A stretch of 64,000 nt of DNA from JBBSDP01 sp038240605. Lineage in GTDB: Bacteria; Planctomycetota; Phycisphaerae; Tepidisphaerales; Tepidisphaeraceae. The position numbers and the translations under genes were made by a program. The stretch lies in NCBI GenBank assembly GCA_038240605.1, contig JBBSDP010000023.1, forward strand, positions 1-64,000. Direction: 5' to 3'. Every line of letters begins with the position of its first letter. Positions within the stretch are counted from its first letter, which is position 1. The notes below the pieces were generated by a model. That model had not been told where the DNA came from and ran no database searches. It saw only the letters and a program-made list of their open reading frames with translations. This document shows, piece after piece, positions 34,015-43,963 of the stretch.

Positions 34015-35889
34015 ATGAATCGATTATTGAGAATCCTACTATTGTCTGCTCTCTGTCCAGCGCTCGCGCAGGCGGCTGACGATATCGTCATCGCCGACTT
34101 TGAAGGCGCCGACTACGCGGGGTGGATCGCCACCGGCGAAGCCTTTGGGAAAGGCCCGGCACAAGGGACGCTGGCGAACCAGCAGCCGGTCGAGGGGTTT
34201 CTTGGCCATGGGCTGGCCAACACCTACCTCGGCGGCGATGGACCGCAGGGAACCCTCACCTCGCCGCCGTTCAAGGTCGAGCGGGCATATCTGAAATTCC
34301 TGATCGGGGGCGGGAACCATCCAGGCACCGAGTGCATCAATCTGATCGTCGGTGGCAAAGTGGTGCGAAGCGCGACTGGCGGCGACGATGAATTCCTGGA
34401 TTGGGCGACCTGGGACGTGCGGCCGTTCAAAGGGGAGTCGGCCCACGTCACGATCGCCGACCTCGAGAGCGGGCAGTGGGGACATATCAACGTCGATCAG
34501 ATCGTCCAGACTGAACAACCCGCGACCGCCACGACCGCCGAGTCGCTGTATCACGAGCGGTACCGGCCGCAGTTCCACTTCTCTCCTCCTAAAAACTGGA
34601 TGAACGATCCGAACGGCTTGGTCTGGTTCGATGGCGAGTATCACCTGTTTTTCCAGCACGACCCCAGCAGCATCAAGCAGACGCCGGTCATGTCGTGGGG
34701 ACACTCGGTCAGCCCGGACCTGGTGCATTGGTCGGTGTTGCCGATCGCACTGGAGCCCGACGAGCGCGGGTGGGTCTGGTCCGGATCGGCGGTGGTCGAT
34801 TGGCACAACACGGCGGGTTTTCAGACCGGCGCGCAGCCTGCGATGGTCGCGATGTACACCGCCGCGAAAAAGCCCTTCAGTCAGTGCATCGCCTTCAGCA
34901 ACGACCGGGGACGGACCTGGACGCGCTACGCGAAGAACCCGGTGATCGGCCACATCGCCCACGGCAACCGCGACCCGCACATGATCTGGTATGAGCCGGG
35001 GAAGAAGTGGGTAGTCGTCTTCTTCAAGGACGAGAACAACGAGTTCATCCTGGAAAGCTCGACGGACCTGAAGCAATGGACCCAGCTCCAGGAATTCCGC
35101 GTCGAGGGATGCAACGAATGTCCGGACTTTTTCCCAATGCCGCTCGATGGAGATGCGACCCACACGAAATGGGTCTTCACCGCCGCCAATGGACACTACG
35201 TCGTCGGTTCTTTCGATGGCGAGCAGTTCAAGCCGGAGCAGGAGCCGCGACAGGTCGATTTCGGGCGCAACTACTACGCCGTCCAAACCTACAGCGACAT
35301 CCCCGCTTCGGACGGACGGCGACTCCAGATCGCCTGGATGGCCGGCGGGCGATATCCCCACATGCCCTTCAACCAGCAGATGAGCTTCCCCGCCGAGCTG
35401 ACGCTGCACGCGACGCCGGACGGACCGCGGCTGTTCCGATACCCCGCGAAGGAAATCGAATCGCTCCACGGCGCCGATCATCACTGGGCGCACCTTGCGA
35501 TCAAACCCGATGCTCCGCCGTTGGCCGGCGTCGAGGGCGGGCTGTTCGACATCCAGGCGGTGATCGATCCGGGCGACTCAAAGGAAGTGGGACTGGAGAT
35601 CAACGGCGTTCGCGTTACGTACGACGTCGGCAAGGGTGAGCTCTCATCGCTGGGCACAGCCAAGGTGGACGTGATCGACGGCCATCTGAAATTGCGCATC
35701 CTGGCGGACCGCACCTCCATCGAGACCTTCGCGAACGGGGGCCGTGTATCACTGACCAGTTGCTATCTCCCCGACCCGACGAAGCCGGGCGTGCGGCCGT
35801 TCTGCCGCAACGGCGCCGCCAAATTCACCTCGCTCACCGTTTACGAAATGAAATCCGCATGGCCGGAGGCGGGAGCGAACCATCCGTGA
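34015..35889 (+). CDS. Secreted GH32 fructan hydrolase (levanase/invertase type)
   Basis: 624 residues with signal peptide (LRILLLSALCPALAQA). An N-terminal domain of about 150 residues (DIVIADFEGADYAGWIATGE) is a jelly-roll often preceding GH32. The catalytic five-blade domain begins at RPQFHFSPPKNWMNDPNGLV; the nucleophile is the Asp of NDPNG, the stabiliser the Asp of RDPHMIW, and the acid/base the Glu of GCNECPDFF. A C-terminal beta-sandwich follows (LKLRILADRTSIETFANGG). Hydrolyses sucrose, inulin or levan outside the cell. No transporter for the products is nearby. Confidence 0.97.
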   Translation: MNRLLRILLLSALCPALAQAADDIVIADFEGADYAGWIATGEAFGKGPAQGTLANQQPVEGFLGHGLANTYLGGDGPQGTLTSPPFKVERAYLKFLIGGGNHPGTECINLIVGGKVVRSATGGDDEFLDWATWDVRPFKGESAHVTIADLESGQWGHINVDQIVQTEQPATATTAESLYHERYRPQFHFSPPKNWMNDPNGLVWFDGEYHLFFQHDPSSIKQTPVMSWGHSVSPDLVHWSVLPIALEPDERGWVWSGSAVVDWHNTAGFQTGAQPAMVAMYTAAKKPFSQCIAFSNDRGRTWTRYAKNPVIGHIAHGNRDPHMIWYEPGKKWVVVFFKDENNEFILESSTDLKQWTQLQEFRVEGCNECPDFFPMPLDGDATHTKWVFTAANGHYVVGSFDGEQFKPEQEPRQVDFGRNYYAVQTYSDIPASDGRRLQIAWMAGGRYPHMPFNQQMSFPAELTLHATPDGPRLFRYPAKEIESLHGADHHWAHLAIKPDAPPLAGVEGGLFDIQAVIDPGDSKEVGLEINGVRVTYDVGKGELSSLGTAKVDVIDGHLKLRILADRTSIETFANGGRVSLTSCYLPDPTKPGVRPFCRNGAAKFTSLTVYEMKSAWPEAGANHP

Positions 35890-35943
35890 TTCATCGTCGG
35901 TTGCTATGATCCGGCACGCACCCCGCAATGGGAGGATTTTCCG

Positions 35944-36501
35944 ATGAATACGCCACTGATGATCGGGCTTGGACTGGCGTTGCTGCTGGTCGTCGCGTTC
36001 GTCTTCTATTTCAACCGGCTGGTGCGCCTGCGCCAAAACGTCCGCGAGAGCTGGTCGGCGATCGACACCGAACTGAAACGGCGCTACGACCTGATCCCCA
36101 ATCTGGTGGAGACGGTCAAGGGATACGCCGCCCACGAGCAACAGACGCTGGAAGGCGTGATCGCCGCCCGCAATGCCGCCGCGTCGAACACCGGCCCCGC
36201 CCCGCAGCAGGCGCAATCGCAGGATGCGCTAAGCGGCGCTCTGCGCCAGTTGTTCGCGGTGGCCGAGAGCTACCCGCAGCTTAAGGCGAACGAAAACTTC
36301 TCACGGCTCCAGTCAGAGCTGGGGGAAACTGAAACGCGCATCTCCCAGGCGCGTCGTTTTTTCAACGCCAACGTTCGAGAACTGAACACCGCCGTGGAAA
36401 CGTTCCCATCATCGCTGATCGCCAGCGGCACGGGTTTTCATCGCGAGCAATACTTCGAAGTGGACGGGGCGGCGCGGGATGTGGTGGCAGTGAAGTTTTA
36501 A
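35944..36501 (+). CDS. lemA: LemA family protein
   Basis: 185 residues. One N-terminal helix (LMIGLGLALLLVVAFVFYF) followed by the LemA helical body: RLRQNVRESWSAIDTELKRR, YDLIPNLVETVKGYAAHEQQ, SRLQSELGETETRISQARRF. GGAGG ribosome-binding site. Its role is not established; family members accompany DUF2207/TPM-domain membrane proteins. Confidence 0.95.
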   Translation: MNTPLMIGLGLALLLVVAFVFYFNRLVRLRQNVRESWSAIDTELKRRYDLIPNLVETVKGYAAHEQQTLEGVIAARNAAASNTGPAPQQAQSQDALSGALRQLFAVAESYPQLKANENFSRLQSELGETETRISQARRFFNANVRELNTAVETFPSSLIASGTGFHREQYFEVDGAARDVVAVKF

Positions 36502-36508
36502 GCTCGCC

Positions 36509-37393
36509 TCACACGTTGGGCTGAGCTCGCGCTGGTCCCGCCAACTGTTTCCACAAGAAGATCGCCAGGAATTCGGCGAACAGCGCCAAGACGATGGCCG
36601 GCCCGGCGGGCATTGCAGGCCAGCGGGTGCTGGCGCAGAGGCCCGCAAGCGTGCCGGCAAGGCCGATCGCGATCGCGGCGCCGACCGCGGTGCGCAGGCG
36701 GTCGCTGAAAAGCAGCGCGGCCGCGCCCGGCAAAACCAGGAGCGCGGTGACGAGCACGTTCCCCGCGACGTTGACGCCGACCACGATCGTGAGCGAGACC
36801 AGCACGATCAGCAGGTAGTGGATGAACCCCACGGCGACGCCCGAGGCTTCGGCCATCACCGGATCGAAGCAGTAGGAAACGATCTCCTTGCCCAGCAGCA
36901 GGACGACCAGCACCACCGCGATGCACACGCCGGCAGTCGCCAGCGCATACTGCGGCGTCATCTCCGAGGCGCGGCCGAAGAGAAATACATCCCATCCCAC
37001 CGGGTCGGCGTTGCGGGCCCGGCGGTAAATCTGCTGCGCCAGGAATCCCCAGGCGAGCGACGCGACCATGAAGATGCCGATGGCGGCGTCGCTGTTCACC
37101 CGCTGGCCCCGGCTGAGGTAGGCGATCCCGATCGCCGTCAGCAGGCAAAACACCACGACGCCCGCATAAGGGAGCCACGGCCGATCGAGCGACGGCACGA
37201 GCAGCGCGAGCACCCACGCCGTCCCCGCGCCGCCGAACCCGCTGTGGCTGATGCCTTCCCCGATGAAGGCCCAGCGCCGGGTGACGACGAAGACGCTGAG
37301 CACCGCGCAGGCGACGGCGACCGACGCGGCCGTGACGAGCGCGGGGAGCGACAGGTTCATCGAGATCGTTGCAATGAGCAGCATCAATTTCAC
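36509..37393 (-). CDS. Metal ABC transporter permease (ABC-3 family)
   Basis: 294 residues, eight to nine membrane helices, GTG start. Signatures: VFVVTRRWAFIGEGISHSGF, GAGTAWVLALLVPSL, AAIGIFMVASLAWGFLAQQI, LLLGKEIVSYCFDPVMAEAS and AGNVLVTALLVLPGAAALLF, as in ZnuB/MntC-type permeases for Zn or Mn. The start overlaps the stop of ppk (GTGA). It converges on lemA with a 7-base gap. The ATPase at 30300-31112 is the best candidate partner. Confidence 0.93.
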   Translation of the reverse strand: MKLMLLIATISMNLSLPALVTAASVAVACAVLSVFVVTRRWAFIGEGISHSGFGGAGTAWVLALLVPSLDRPWLPYAGVVVFCLLTAIGIAYLSRGQRVNSDAAIGIFMVASLAWGFLAQQIYRRARNADPVGWDVFLFGRASEMTPQYALATAGVCIAVVLVVLLLGKEIVSYCFDPVMAEASGVAVGFIHYLLIVLVSLTIVVGVNVAGNVLVTALLVLPGAAALLFSDRLRTAVGAAIAIGLAGTLAGLCASTRWPAMPAGPAIVLALFAEFLAIFLWKQLAGPARAQPNV

Positions 37394-39588
37394 GGGTGGG
37401 TCGTCGGGTCGCTCTTGGAGAAGCCGTGCTGGCGGGCGAGGGTCATCAGTTTCTGTTGCGCGCCGACCTCGTCGGGGCTGCGCGGCGTGCGCTGGACGTA
37501 GGCACCGTCCGGTTCCATGTCCCAGGCTGAGCGGTGGTCGTCGAAGAGGATTTGCAGGATCTCCCAGATGCGCTCGCGCAGCGACCGTTTGACGATCGGC
37601 ACTGTCGCCTCGACCCGGGCGAGCAGGTTGCGGTACATCCAGTCGGCCGAGCCAATCAGGAAATCGCCGTCCAGCTCGTCGGCGGCGTTATTGCGGAAGT
37701 AGAAGACGCGCGAGTGCTCGAGAAAGCGGCCGATGATCGAGATGACCGAGATGTTGTCGCTCAGCCCTTTCACGCGCGGGCGGAGCACGCAGAAGCCGCG
37801 GACGATCAGGTCGATCTTCACGCCCGCCTGCGAGGCGCTGTAGAGCGCATGGCAGATCTTCCGGTCTTCCAAGCTGTTCATCTTGGCGATGATCCGCGCC
37901 GGCCGGCCGGCCCGGGCATGGGCGACCTCCCGGTCGATCAGCTCCAGGAAACGGCTCTGCATATTGACCGGCGCGACCAGCAACTTGCGGTAATCGCGCT
38001 TTAGCGAGCGGCCGGTCAGGTAGTGGAAAAGCTCCACCACGTCGTGCGTGATCTCCGGATCGCAGGTGAACAGGCCCAGGTCGGTGTAGCCCTTGGCGGT
38101 CCCGGCGTGATAGTTGCCGGTCCCGATGTGCACGTAGGAGCGGATGCCGTCGGGATCCTGGCGGACGACCAGCGTCGTCTTCGTGTGCGTCTTGAGGCCG
38201 ACGATCCCGTAAACGACGTGCACGCCGGCCTTTTCCAGTGCCGCGGCGAGGTGAATGTTGCGTGCCTCGTCGAAGCGGGCCTTGAGCTCCACCAGGCAGA
38301 CGACCTGCTTGCCCGCTTCCGCGGCGCGGATCAGCGTGGAGATGAACGAGCTCTCATCGCCGGTGCGGTAGAGCGTCATCTTGATCGCCAGGACGCGCGG
38401 GTCGATGGCGGCCGCCTGCACGAACCGCTCGACGCTTGCCGCGAAGCTCTCGTACGGGAGGTGCACCAGCACGTCGGAGTTGTGGATCACGTTGAAAACG
38501 TCGGCGTCCTCGTCGGCGAATGCCGCCGGCACCATCGGGCTCCAAGGCTCATACCGCAGCCTGGGCAGGTTCAGGTCGGCAATGGGGCGCAGGTCGTCGT
38601 AGTCGAGCTCCGCAGGCATCTCGTAGACGTCGTCCGGCGTCAGCTCCAGCTCGCGCATCAGGAACTCGAGCATCCACTGGTTGGCATGCGACCCATGCTC
38701 GAGGCGGATCACGCGCGCGAAGCGCCGCTGTCGGACCTCCTCCTCCATCATTTCCAGCAGGTCTTCGGCCTCTTCCTCGTCGCGTTCCAGGTCGGCGTTG
38801 CGCGTGACGCGAAAGGTCATCACGTCCACGACCGCCATGTCCGGGAAGAGGTCCGCGAGGTTCTCGCGGATCAGCGTCAGCAGGCTGACGAACCGCTGTC
38901 CACCGCCCGGGGGCCCGCCGGTCACGGGGATCCACTTGGGCAGCACCTCCGGGATCTTTACGCGGGCGAAGAGGTTCTCGTGGCGGTCGGGGTGGTGCAG
39001 GATCACCGCCAGCGACGTCGAGAGGTTGGAGATGAACGGGAACGGGATCCCGGGATCGACCGCCAACGGCGTCAGCACCGGAAAAACGCTTGCCCGGAAA
39101 TAGAGGGTGGCGTTTTCGCGCTCGGCTTCGGTCAACTCGTTCCACTCCAGCAGATGCACGCCGTTCTCCGCCAGCTTCGGTCGCACGACGCGCGCGAAGC
39201 AATCGGCCTGCTGGGCGATCATCGGCAGGACCGTGCGCCGGATGGCGGCAAGCGTCTGGACGGGGGTCAAACCGTCGAGCGACTGGCTGACCACGCCGGC
39301 CGCGATCTGGCGCTTGAGCCCCCCCACACGTTTCATGAAGTATTCGTCGAGGTTGGCGGTCACGATGCCCAGAAAGCGAACGCGCTCCAGCAGCGGCGTG
39401 CGGTCGTCGAGCGCCTCGTGCAGCACACGGCGGTTGAATTCGAGCCAGGTGAGGTCGCGGCTGAGGAACTCATGCGTCTCTGACGATCCATCAGCGCCGG
39501 GCGCAGCGGCGCTTCCCGCGGCAGCCGCCGGCGCGGCGGCTCGTTGAACGATCTCCCGATCGACCAACTGCTGGGCGACGCCACTCAT
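37390..39588 (-). CDS. ppk1: Polyphosphate kinase 1
   Basis: 732 residues from ATG 39588 (MSGVAQQLVDREIV), with an AGGAG ribosome-binding site. N-terminal domain FLSRDLTWLEFNRRVLHEAL, LGIVTANLDEYFMKRVGGLK; catalytic His in VYGIVGLKTHTKTTLVVRQ; RSYVHIGTGNYHAGTAKGYTDL and IGSADWMYRNL complete the PLD-like halves. Reversibly transfers phosphate from ATP to polyphosphate. Coupled to the metal permease and near sixA, a frequent neighbour. Confidence 0.97.
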   Translation of the reverse strand: MSGVAQQLVDREIVQRAAAPAAAAGSAAAPGADGSSETHEFLSRDLTWLEFNRRVLHEALDDRTPLLERVRFLGIVTANLDEYFMKRVGGLKRQIAAGVVSQSLDGLTPVQTLAAIRRTVLPMIAQQADCFARVVRPKLAENGVHLLEWNELTEAERENATLYFRASVFPVLTPLAVDPGIPFPFISNLSTSLAVILHHPDRHENLFARVKIPEVLPKWIPVTGGPPGGGQRFVSLLTLIRENLADLFPDMAVVDVMTFRVTRNADLERDEEEAEDLLEMMEEEVRQRRFARVIRLEHGSHANQWMLEFLMRELELTPDDVYEMPAELDYDDLRPIADLNLPRLRYEPWSPMVPAAFADEDADVFNVIHNSDVLVHLPYESFAASVERFVQAAAIDPRVLAIKMTLYRTGDESSFISTLIRAAEAGKQVVCLVELKARFDEARNIHLAAALEKAGVHVVYGIVGLKTHTKTTLVVRQDPDGIRSYVHIGTGNYHAGTAKGYTDLGLFTCDPEITHDVVELFHYLTGRSLKRDYRKLLVAPVNMQSRFLELIDREVAHARAGRPARIIAKMNSLEDRKICHALYSASQAGVKIDLIVRGFCVLRPRVKGLSDNISVISIIGRFLEHSRVFYFRNNAADELDGDFLIGSADWMYRNLLARVEATVPIVKRSLRERIWEILQILFDDHRSAWDMEPDGAYVQRTPRSPDEVGAQQKLMTLARQHGFSKSDPTTHP

Positions 39589-39786
39589 GGAAGCTCCTCG
39601 TTCACCGCGATGGGAATTACGCCGTCGGGCCATTGGGGAAACTTCTCGGTGCAACCCGCGGCCGGCTTATCGTCCGCCAACGACAGGCAATGATGTCTGA
39701 CGGGCAATCCGGCAACGGGAAGGCATTGGGACCCTCCTGCGACCGAATCCCTTCAACATACCAACTGGCCCCAAGAAATGCTTCCG

Positions 39787-40293
39787 CTATCTCGCTAACT
39801 TTCGCAGTTGGCATGGCTTAACAATCCAGAGGAGCTTGGCCCGGGCAGGCTTGAGTTCCGCCCCGCTCTCCAACAGGCAGGCGCCCCCCTTCTTGAGTTG
39901 GATGAACGACTCCTGCAATCCGGTCGTCATCCATCCGGCGAAGGTGCTCAGTTGAGGCTCGTGGCCGACGAGGGCAACCGTGGCGTCGCCCGGCTGCTTT
40001 TGTAGCCAGCTCAACATTGCCGGCAACGGCTTACGGGGTGATAACTGCGCGATCTGCAAAGTCGACACGTCCGAGTATTGCTTTGCGACCCGCTGAGCGC
40101 TCTGCACGGCACGCCGGAGCGGGCTGCTCGCGATCACCTGGATCTCAGGCACGATGCAGCGCAGTCCTTCGGCGGCGCGCCTGAATTTACGCCGGCCTTC
40201 TTTGGTTAGCGGCCGTTCCTCCTCGGCCTTTTTCGCCTTCGCCCACGATTCCCGATCCTCTGCCACGCCGTGGCGTATCAGCAAAATCCGCAT
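39787..40293 (-). CDS. sixA: SixA-type phosphohistidine phosphatase
   Basis: 168 residues. Histidine-phosphatase fold: RILLIRHGVAEDRESWAK (nucleophile His), VIASSPLRRAVQSAQRVAKQ and VALVGHEPQLSTFAGWMTTG. Acts on phosphohistidine in signalling or PTS proteins. Same direction as ppk1 with a 200-base gap that shows no other gene. Confidence 0.93.
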   Translation of the reverse strand: MRILLIRHGVAEDRESWAKAKKAEEERPLTKEGRRKFRRAAEGLRCIVPEIQVIASSPLRRAVQSAQRVAKQYSDVSTLQIAQLSPRKPLPAMLSWLQKQPGDATVALVGHEPQLSTFAGWMTTGLQESFIQLKKGGACLLESGAELKPARAKLLWIVKPCQLRKLAR

Positions 40294-40590
40294 AAGTCGG
40301 GCAATGGATAGTGGAGCGCCCTGGCAGCGGCAAGCGGTGGCGCGCGACCTTCATCGAACCTGAATGGTCCACTCACGAAATTGAAACGCGGGCTTTGATC
40401 GATGCGAGATGTATGTTAGGTTTTCCCCGGCACGGCGGGAAGAATGGGCCCGCCATGCGAAATCTGGGCGCACCGATCAAAAATTTTCGCCAGCCGAGGG
40501 TGCGCCATGACCGATGATGGTGCTGAGGGGCGACGGGTCGTTTTATCGGACGTTGGCCCCCTCCATCGGTACCCATTCAGATCGTTCGTC
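40294..40590. other. Intergenic stretch, nothing recognised
   Basis: Between the divergent sixA and amidase-like genes I see no coding frame, RNA or repeat I can defend. An open frame from 40444 joins the amidase-like gene, but its first 49 codons look non-coding. Confidence 0.5.
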
Positions 40591-41280
40591 ATGGCCAAAC
40601 GCTCGCGTAAAACCCGCCGGACCTCCGCTTCCCGCAGCCCTTTGGCAACGGTCGCCACGGGCGATGGAGCGCGGTCCAGCGCATCGCGGCGAAAGTTCGT
40701 GGTCTTCACCAGCCTGGTCGCCGCCATCACCGGCACCAGCGCGCTGCTCCTGGCCCTGGCCCCCGTGTCACTGACGCCCGATGCGGCCAAGAGCTTGCTG
40801 GCGGTCGGTGCCCCGCAGTCGCTCGATGCGTTGTTCGACACTCCGATCCCCGTGCACGCCGGGCGGTGGAAGTCGATTTACATCCATCACAGCCGCACTC
40901 CGTCTGGCAGCGCCTCCACGCTGGCCGGATCGCGGGCCGGACTGGCCGATCACTTTGTAATCGGTAACGGCAATGGGGCCGCGGACGGGGAGATGCAGAT
41001 CTCCCAGCGCTGGACGCAACAGTCGCCCGCCGACGTGACTCCGGGACTGGACAAGATTCGCGAGGACTGCATCAGCATCTGCGTGATCGGCGATTTCAAT
41101 CACGGCGTGCCGACCGCCGCACAACAGCAGCGTCTGCTCGACCTGGTCTCCACGCTACAGCGGACCCTTCAGATCCCCTCGCAAGACGTGATCCTCCTGC
41201 CGGACGCCCCCGAAGCGGCGGGCATCGGCGGCCGCTTCCCGCTCCTGGCCATGCGGTCTCACCTCAATGTAGGGCGATGA
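40591..41280 (+). CDS. Membrane-anchored N-acetylmuramoyl-L-alanine amidase-like protein
   Basis: 229 residues from ATG 40591 (MAKRSRKTRRTSASRSPL). A basic N-terminus and one helix (VVFTSLVAAITGTSALLLAL) precede an amidase_2/PGRP-like domain: WKSIYIHHSRTPSGSASTLA (first zinc His), LADHFVIGNGNGAADGEMQI and ISICVIGDFNHGVPTAAQQQ. The later zinc His and catalytic residues are not all evident, so activity on peptidoglycan is uncertain. Confidence 0.75.
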   Translation: MAKRSRKTRRTSASRSPLATVATGDGARSSASRRKFVVFTSLVAAITGTSALLLALAPVSLTPDAAKSLLAVGAPQSLDALFDTPIPVHAGRWKSIYIHHSRTPSGSASTLAGSRAGLADHFVIGNGNGAADGEMQISQRWTQQSPADVTPGLDKIREDCISICVIGDFNHGVPTAAQQQRLLDLVSTLQRTLQIPSQDVILLPDAPEAAGIGGRFPLLAMRSHLNVGR

Positions 41281-41657
41281 GCGATTCGTGCTCGTGTGAC
41301 GATCCCGAAAGAGACGGATCGAAGGCCCCAATGCGTCACGGATTAGCCCTTCCGAGCCGCCACGAACTTCACGTTAAGACGAACGTAACTACGGCGATGG
41401 ACCGAGATTTCCTTGATCTTCCGGGGGATTTGTCCTAATCTCGCAACGCGCGTCGGGGTAATCGGTTCCAATCGATTATCATCTCAAAGCTGTGACTGAA
41501 CGCCCGATATAACGGAACGGCGCTGGCGGTCGCGGTTGATGGAACCGGGGGCGTCGCGGGGGAGCAGGAATGCCTACCGTGGCGTCGAGCGGCCGGCTCG
41601 CGCTCGGAAGCCCAGACGCGCGCCGTGGGTCCATGAGGTGTAGTAACAGCAGTTTGA
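41281..41657. other. Intergenic stretch upstream of the kinase, nothing recognised
   Basis: 377 bases without a gene I can support. There is no clear promoter, structured RNA or repeat. It presumably carries the 5' leader of the kinase gene. Confidence 0.45.
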
Positions 41658-42569
41658 ATGCCCCAGAAGATCCTCAATTACGAAGTCATCGAGCGCCTTG
41701 GCGAAGGAGCCCGCAGCACGATCTATGCGGTGGTCGATCCCGCCACTCAGCGTCTGTATGCCCTGAAGCACGTGATCCGCAAGGCGCCCAAGGACATCCG
41801 CTTCGTCGAACAGATGGAGACGGAGTTCGAGATCAGCCGGCAGTTTAATCACCCCGCGCTGCGCCGCTGCTTCGACCTGAAGCTGCGCAAATCGCTCCTG
41901 ATGAAAGTCACGGAAGCGATCATGTTGATGGAGCTCGTCGACGGTAAGCCGCTCGACGTGCGCAGGCCCGATTCGTTGCTCGAGACCGTCGAGACGTTCA
42001 TCAAGGTCGCGGAGGGTTTGCGGGCTATGCACCACATGGGCTGGGCCCATTGCGACATCAAGCCCAACAACATCCTCCGAAACGACAAGGGCGAGGTAAA
42101 GGTCATCGACTTTGGCCAGAGCTGTAAGCTCGGCACCGTCAAGGAGCGCATCCAGGGAACGCCGGACTACATCTCCCCGGAGCAGGTGAGTCGCCGGCCC
42201 GTCGTCGTTCAGACCGACGTTTACAACTTGGGCGCCACGCTCTATTGGGCGCTGACCGGCCGACCGATCCCTACGCTCTACACAGTCAACAAGAAGGGGG
42301 AGAATAGTTTCCTCCTCGATGCCACGATCGAGACCCCCCAGGGCATGAACCCGCGCGTCCCCCCGGCACTCTCCAACCTGGTGATGGAATGTATCGCCAC
42401 GCGGAAGGAACGGCGCCCCACGGACATGGACGCGGTCATCACCCGGCTGGAACTGGCGAAACACATCCTGCTCAAGCAGCAGGCGCATTTGGCCCCGGCG
42501 GTACAGCCCGCCGCACACCCTGTTGCCGAGTCACATCCCGCCGGTGACATCTCCACGCCCCCGGGCTAG
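41658..42569 (+). CDS. Hanks-type serine/threonine protein kinase
   Basis: 303 residues, kinase domain only, soluble. ATP loop RLGEGARSTIYAVVD, Lys in LYALKHVIRKA, catalytic loop WAHCDIKPNNIL, DFG in VKVIDFGQSCKL, activation end GTPDYISPEQVSRRPVVVQT. The HRD motif reads HCD, so this is a non-RD kinase probably not activated by loop phosphorylation. The last 25 residues are an Ala/Pro/His-rich tail. No sensor domain or phosphatase neighbour. Confidence 0.93.
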   Translation: MPQKILNYEVIERLGEGARSTIYAVVDPATQRLYALKHVIRKAPKDIRFVEQMETEFEISRQFNHPALRRCFDLKLRKSLLMKVTEAIMLMELVDGKPLDVRRPDSLLETVETFIKVAEGLRAMHHMGWAHCDIKPNNILRNDKGEVKVIDFGQSCKLGTVKERIQGTPDYISPEQVSRRPVVVQTDVYNLGATLYWALTGRPIPTLYTVNKKGENSFLLDATIETPQGMNPRVPPALSNLVMECIATRKERRPTDMDAVITRLELAKHILLKQQAHLAPAVQPAAHPVAESHPAGDISTPPG

Positions 42570-42707
42570 TTCAGTCACCACTGCGGCTCTGAAGACTTCC
42601 CCCTGCCCCCGCCATTTTTGCAAATGGGCTGAACATTCGCCGCGCGCCGCTTTACGTTCTCCCGCCGCTGTCGTAGCTTCTGCCCGTTTCCAGTTTCCGG
42701 AGATTTT

Positions 42708-43925
42708 ATGAGCTTGCCCGCGGAACCCAGGAAGATCGTGCTCGCCTACAGCGGCGGCCTCGACACCAGCGTCATCCTTCCCTGGCTGAAGGATCGTTAC
42801 CCAGGCGTAAAACTCGTCGCTTTTGCCGCCGAACTGGGTCAGGGCGATGAGCTGTCCGGCATCGAGGCCAAGGCGCGCAAGAGCGGTGCGGACGAGGTGA
42901 TCGTCAAAGACCTTCGCCGGGAGTTCGCCGAGGACTTCTGCTTCCCGATGCTGCGGGCGCACGCGGTGTACGAGAACGACTATCTCCTGGGCACGAGCAT
43001 TGCCCGCCCGATCATCGCCAAGCACCAGGTGGAGGTCGCACGGGAGACCGGCGCCGACGCCGTCGGACACGGCGCGACCTCGAAGGGGAACGACCAGGTC
43101 CGCTTCGAGCTGACCTACATGTCGCTGGCGCCGCAGCTCAAGATCATCGCACCCTGGAAGGATCCGGGCTTCGAGCTGCGCGACCGCGAGAGCGCGATCG
43201 ACTACGCGAACAAGAAGGGCGTGCCGGTCGAGCAATCGAAGAAGAAGATCTATTCCCGCGACCGCAATCTCTGGCACATCAGCCACGAGGGGGCCGACCT
43301 GGAATCCCCGGCCAACGAGCCGAAAGACGACCTGTGGATCATCTCCGTCCCCGTCTCCAAGGCGCCCGATGAGCCGGAGTACGTGACGATCGATTTCGAG
43401 GCCGGCAATCCGGTTGCGGTGAACGGCAAGAAACTGCCCGCCGAAGAGATCGTGCAGACGCTCAACGTGCATGGCGGCCGTCATGCGGTCGGGCAGACGC
43501 AGCTCGCCGAAAACCGGCTGGTCGGCATGAAGTCGCGCGGGGCCTATGAGACGCCCGGCGGCACGATCCTCTACGAGGCGCACAAGGCCCTCGAGCAGAT
43601 TTGCATCGAACGCGACACGTACCACTTTAAGCAGCAGGTCGCCCTGCGCTATGCCGAACTTGTTTACAACGGCCAGTGGTTCCACCCGCTGCGCGACGCG
43701 CTCCAGTCGTTCATCGACCACACGCAGGCCGCCGTGACTGGGCAGGCGAGGGTCAAGCTATTCAAGGGCCGCGCCACCGCCGCGGGCGTCACCAGCCCCT
43801 ACTCCCTCTACGATCCCCAGCTCGCCAGCTTCAGCATGGAGGGTTACGATGTAACGGCGGCGCGCGGGTTCATCGACCTATTCGGGCTCCCGATGAAGGT
43901 CGCGTCGCAGGTGAGGAAGTGGTAG
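42708..43925 (+). CDS. argG: Argininosuccinate synthase
   Basis: 405 residues. Joins citrulline and aspartate with ATP in arginine synthesis. ATP-pyrophosphatase loop VLAYSGGLDTSVILPWLKD; GHGATSKGNDQVRFELTY and YSRDRNLWHISHEGADLESP are ArgG signatures. ATG 42708 fits the usual length. Monocistronic here; argH is not in the window. Confidence 0.98.
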   Translation: MSLPAEPRKIVLAYSGGLDTSVILPWLKDRYPGVKLVAFAAELGQGDELSGIEAKARKSGADEVIVKDLRREFAEDFCFPMLRAHAVYENDYLLGTSIARPIIAKHQVEVARETGADAVGHGATSKGNDQVRFELTYMSLAPQLKIIAPWKDPGFELRDRESAIDYANKKGVPVEQSKKKIYSRDRNLWHISHEGADLESPANEPKDDLWIISVPVSKAPDEPEYVTIDFEAGNPVAVNGKKLPAEEIVQTLNVHGGRHAVGQTQLAENRLVGMKSRGAYETPGGTILYEAHKALEQICIERDTYHFKQQVALRYAELVYNGQWFHPLRDALQSFIDHTQAAVTGQARVKLFKGRATAAGVTSPYSLYDPQLASFSMEGYDVTAARGFIDLFGLPMKVASQVRKW

Positions 43926-43963
43926 TGGATTCGAGAAGGGCGAAGGCGCCAGCTCTTGCATGC

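Noticed and set aside
38023..39483. 486-codon open frame on the plus strand
   Set aside because: Antisense to the well-supported ppk1 gene, with the same mirror composition and no motifs.
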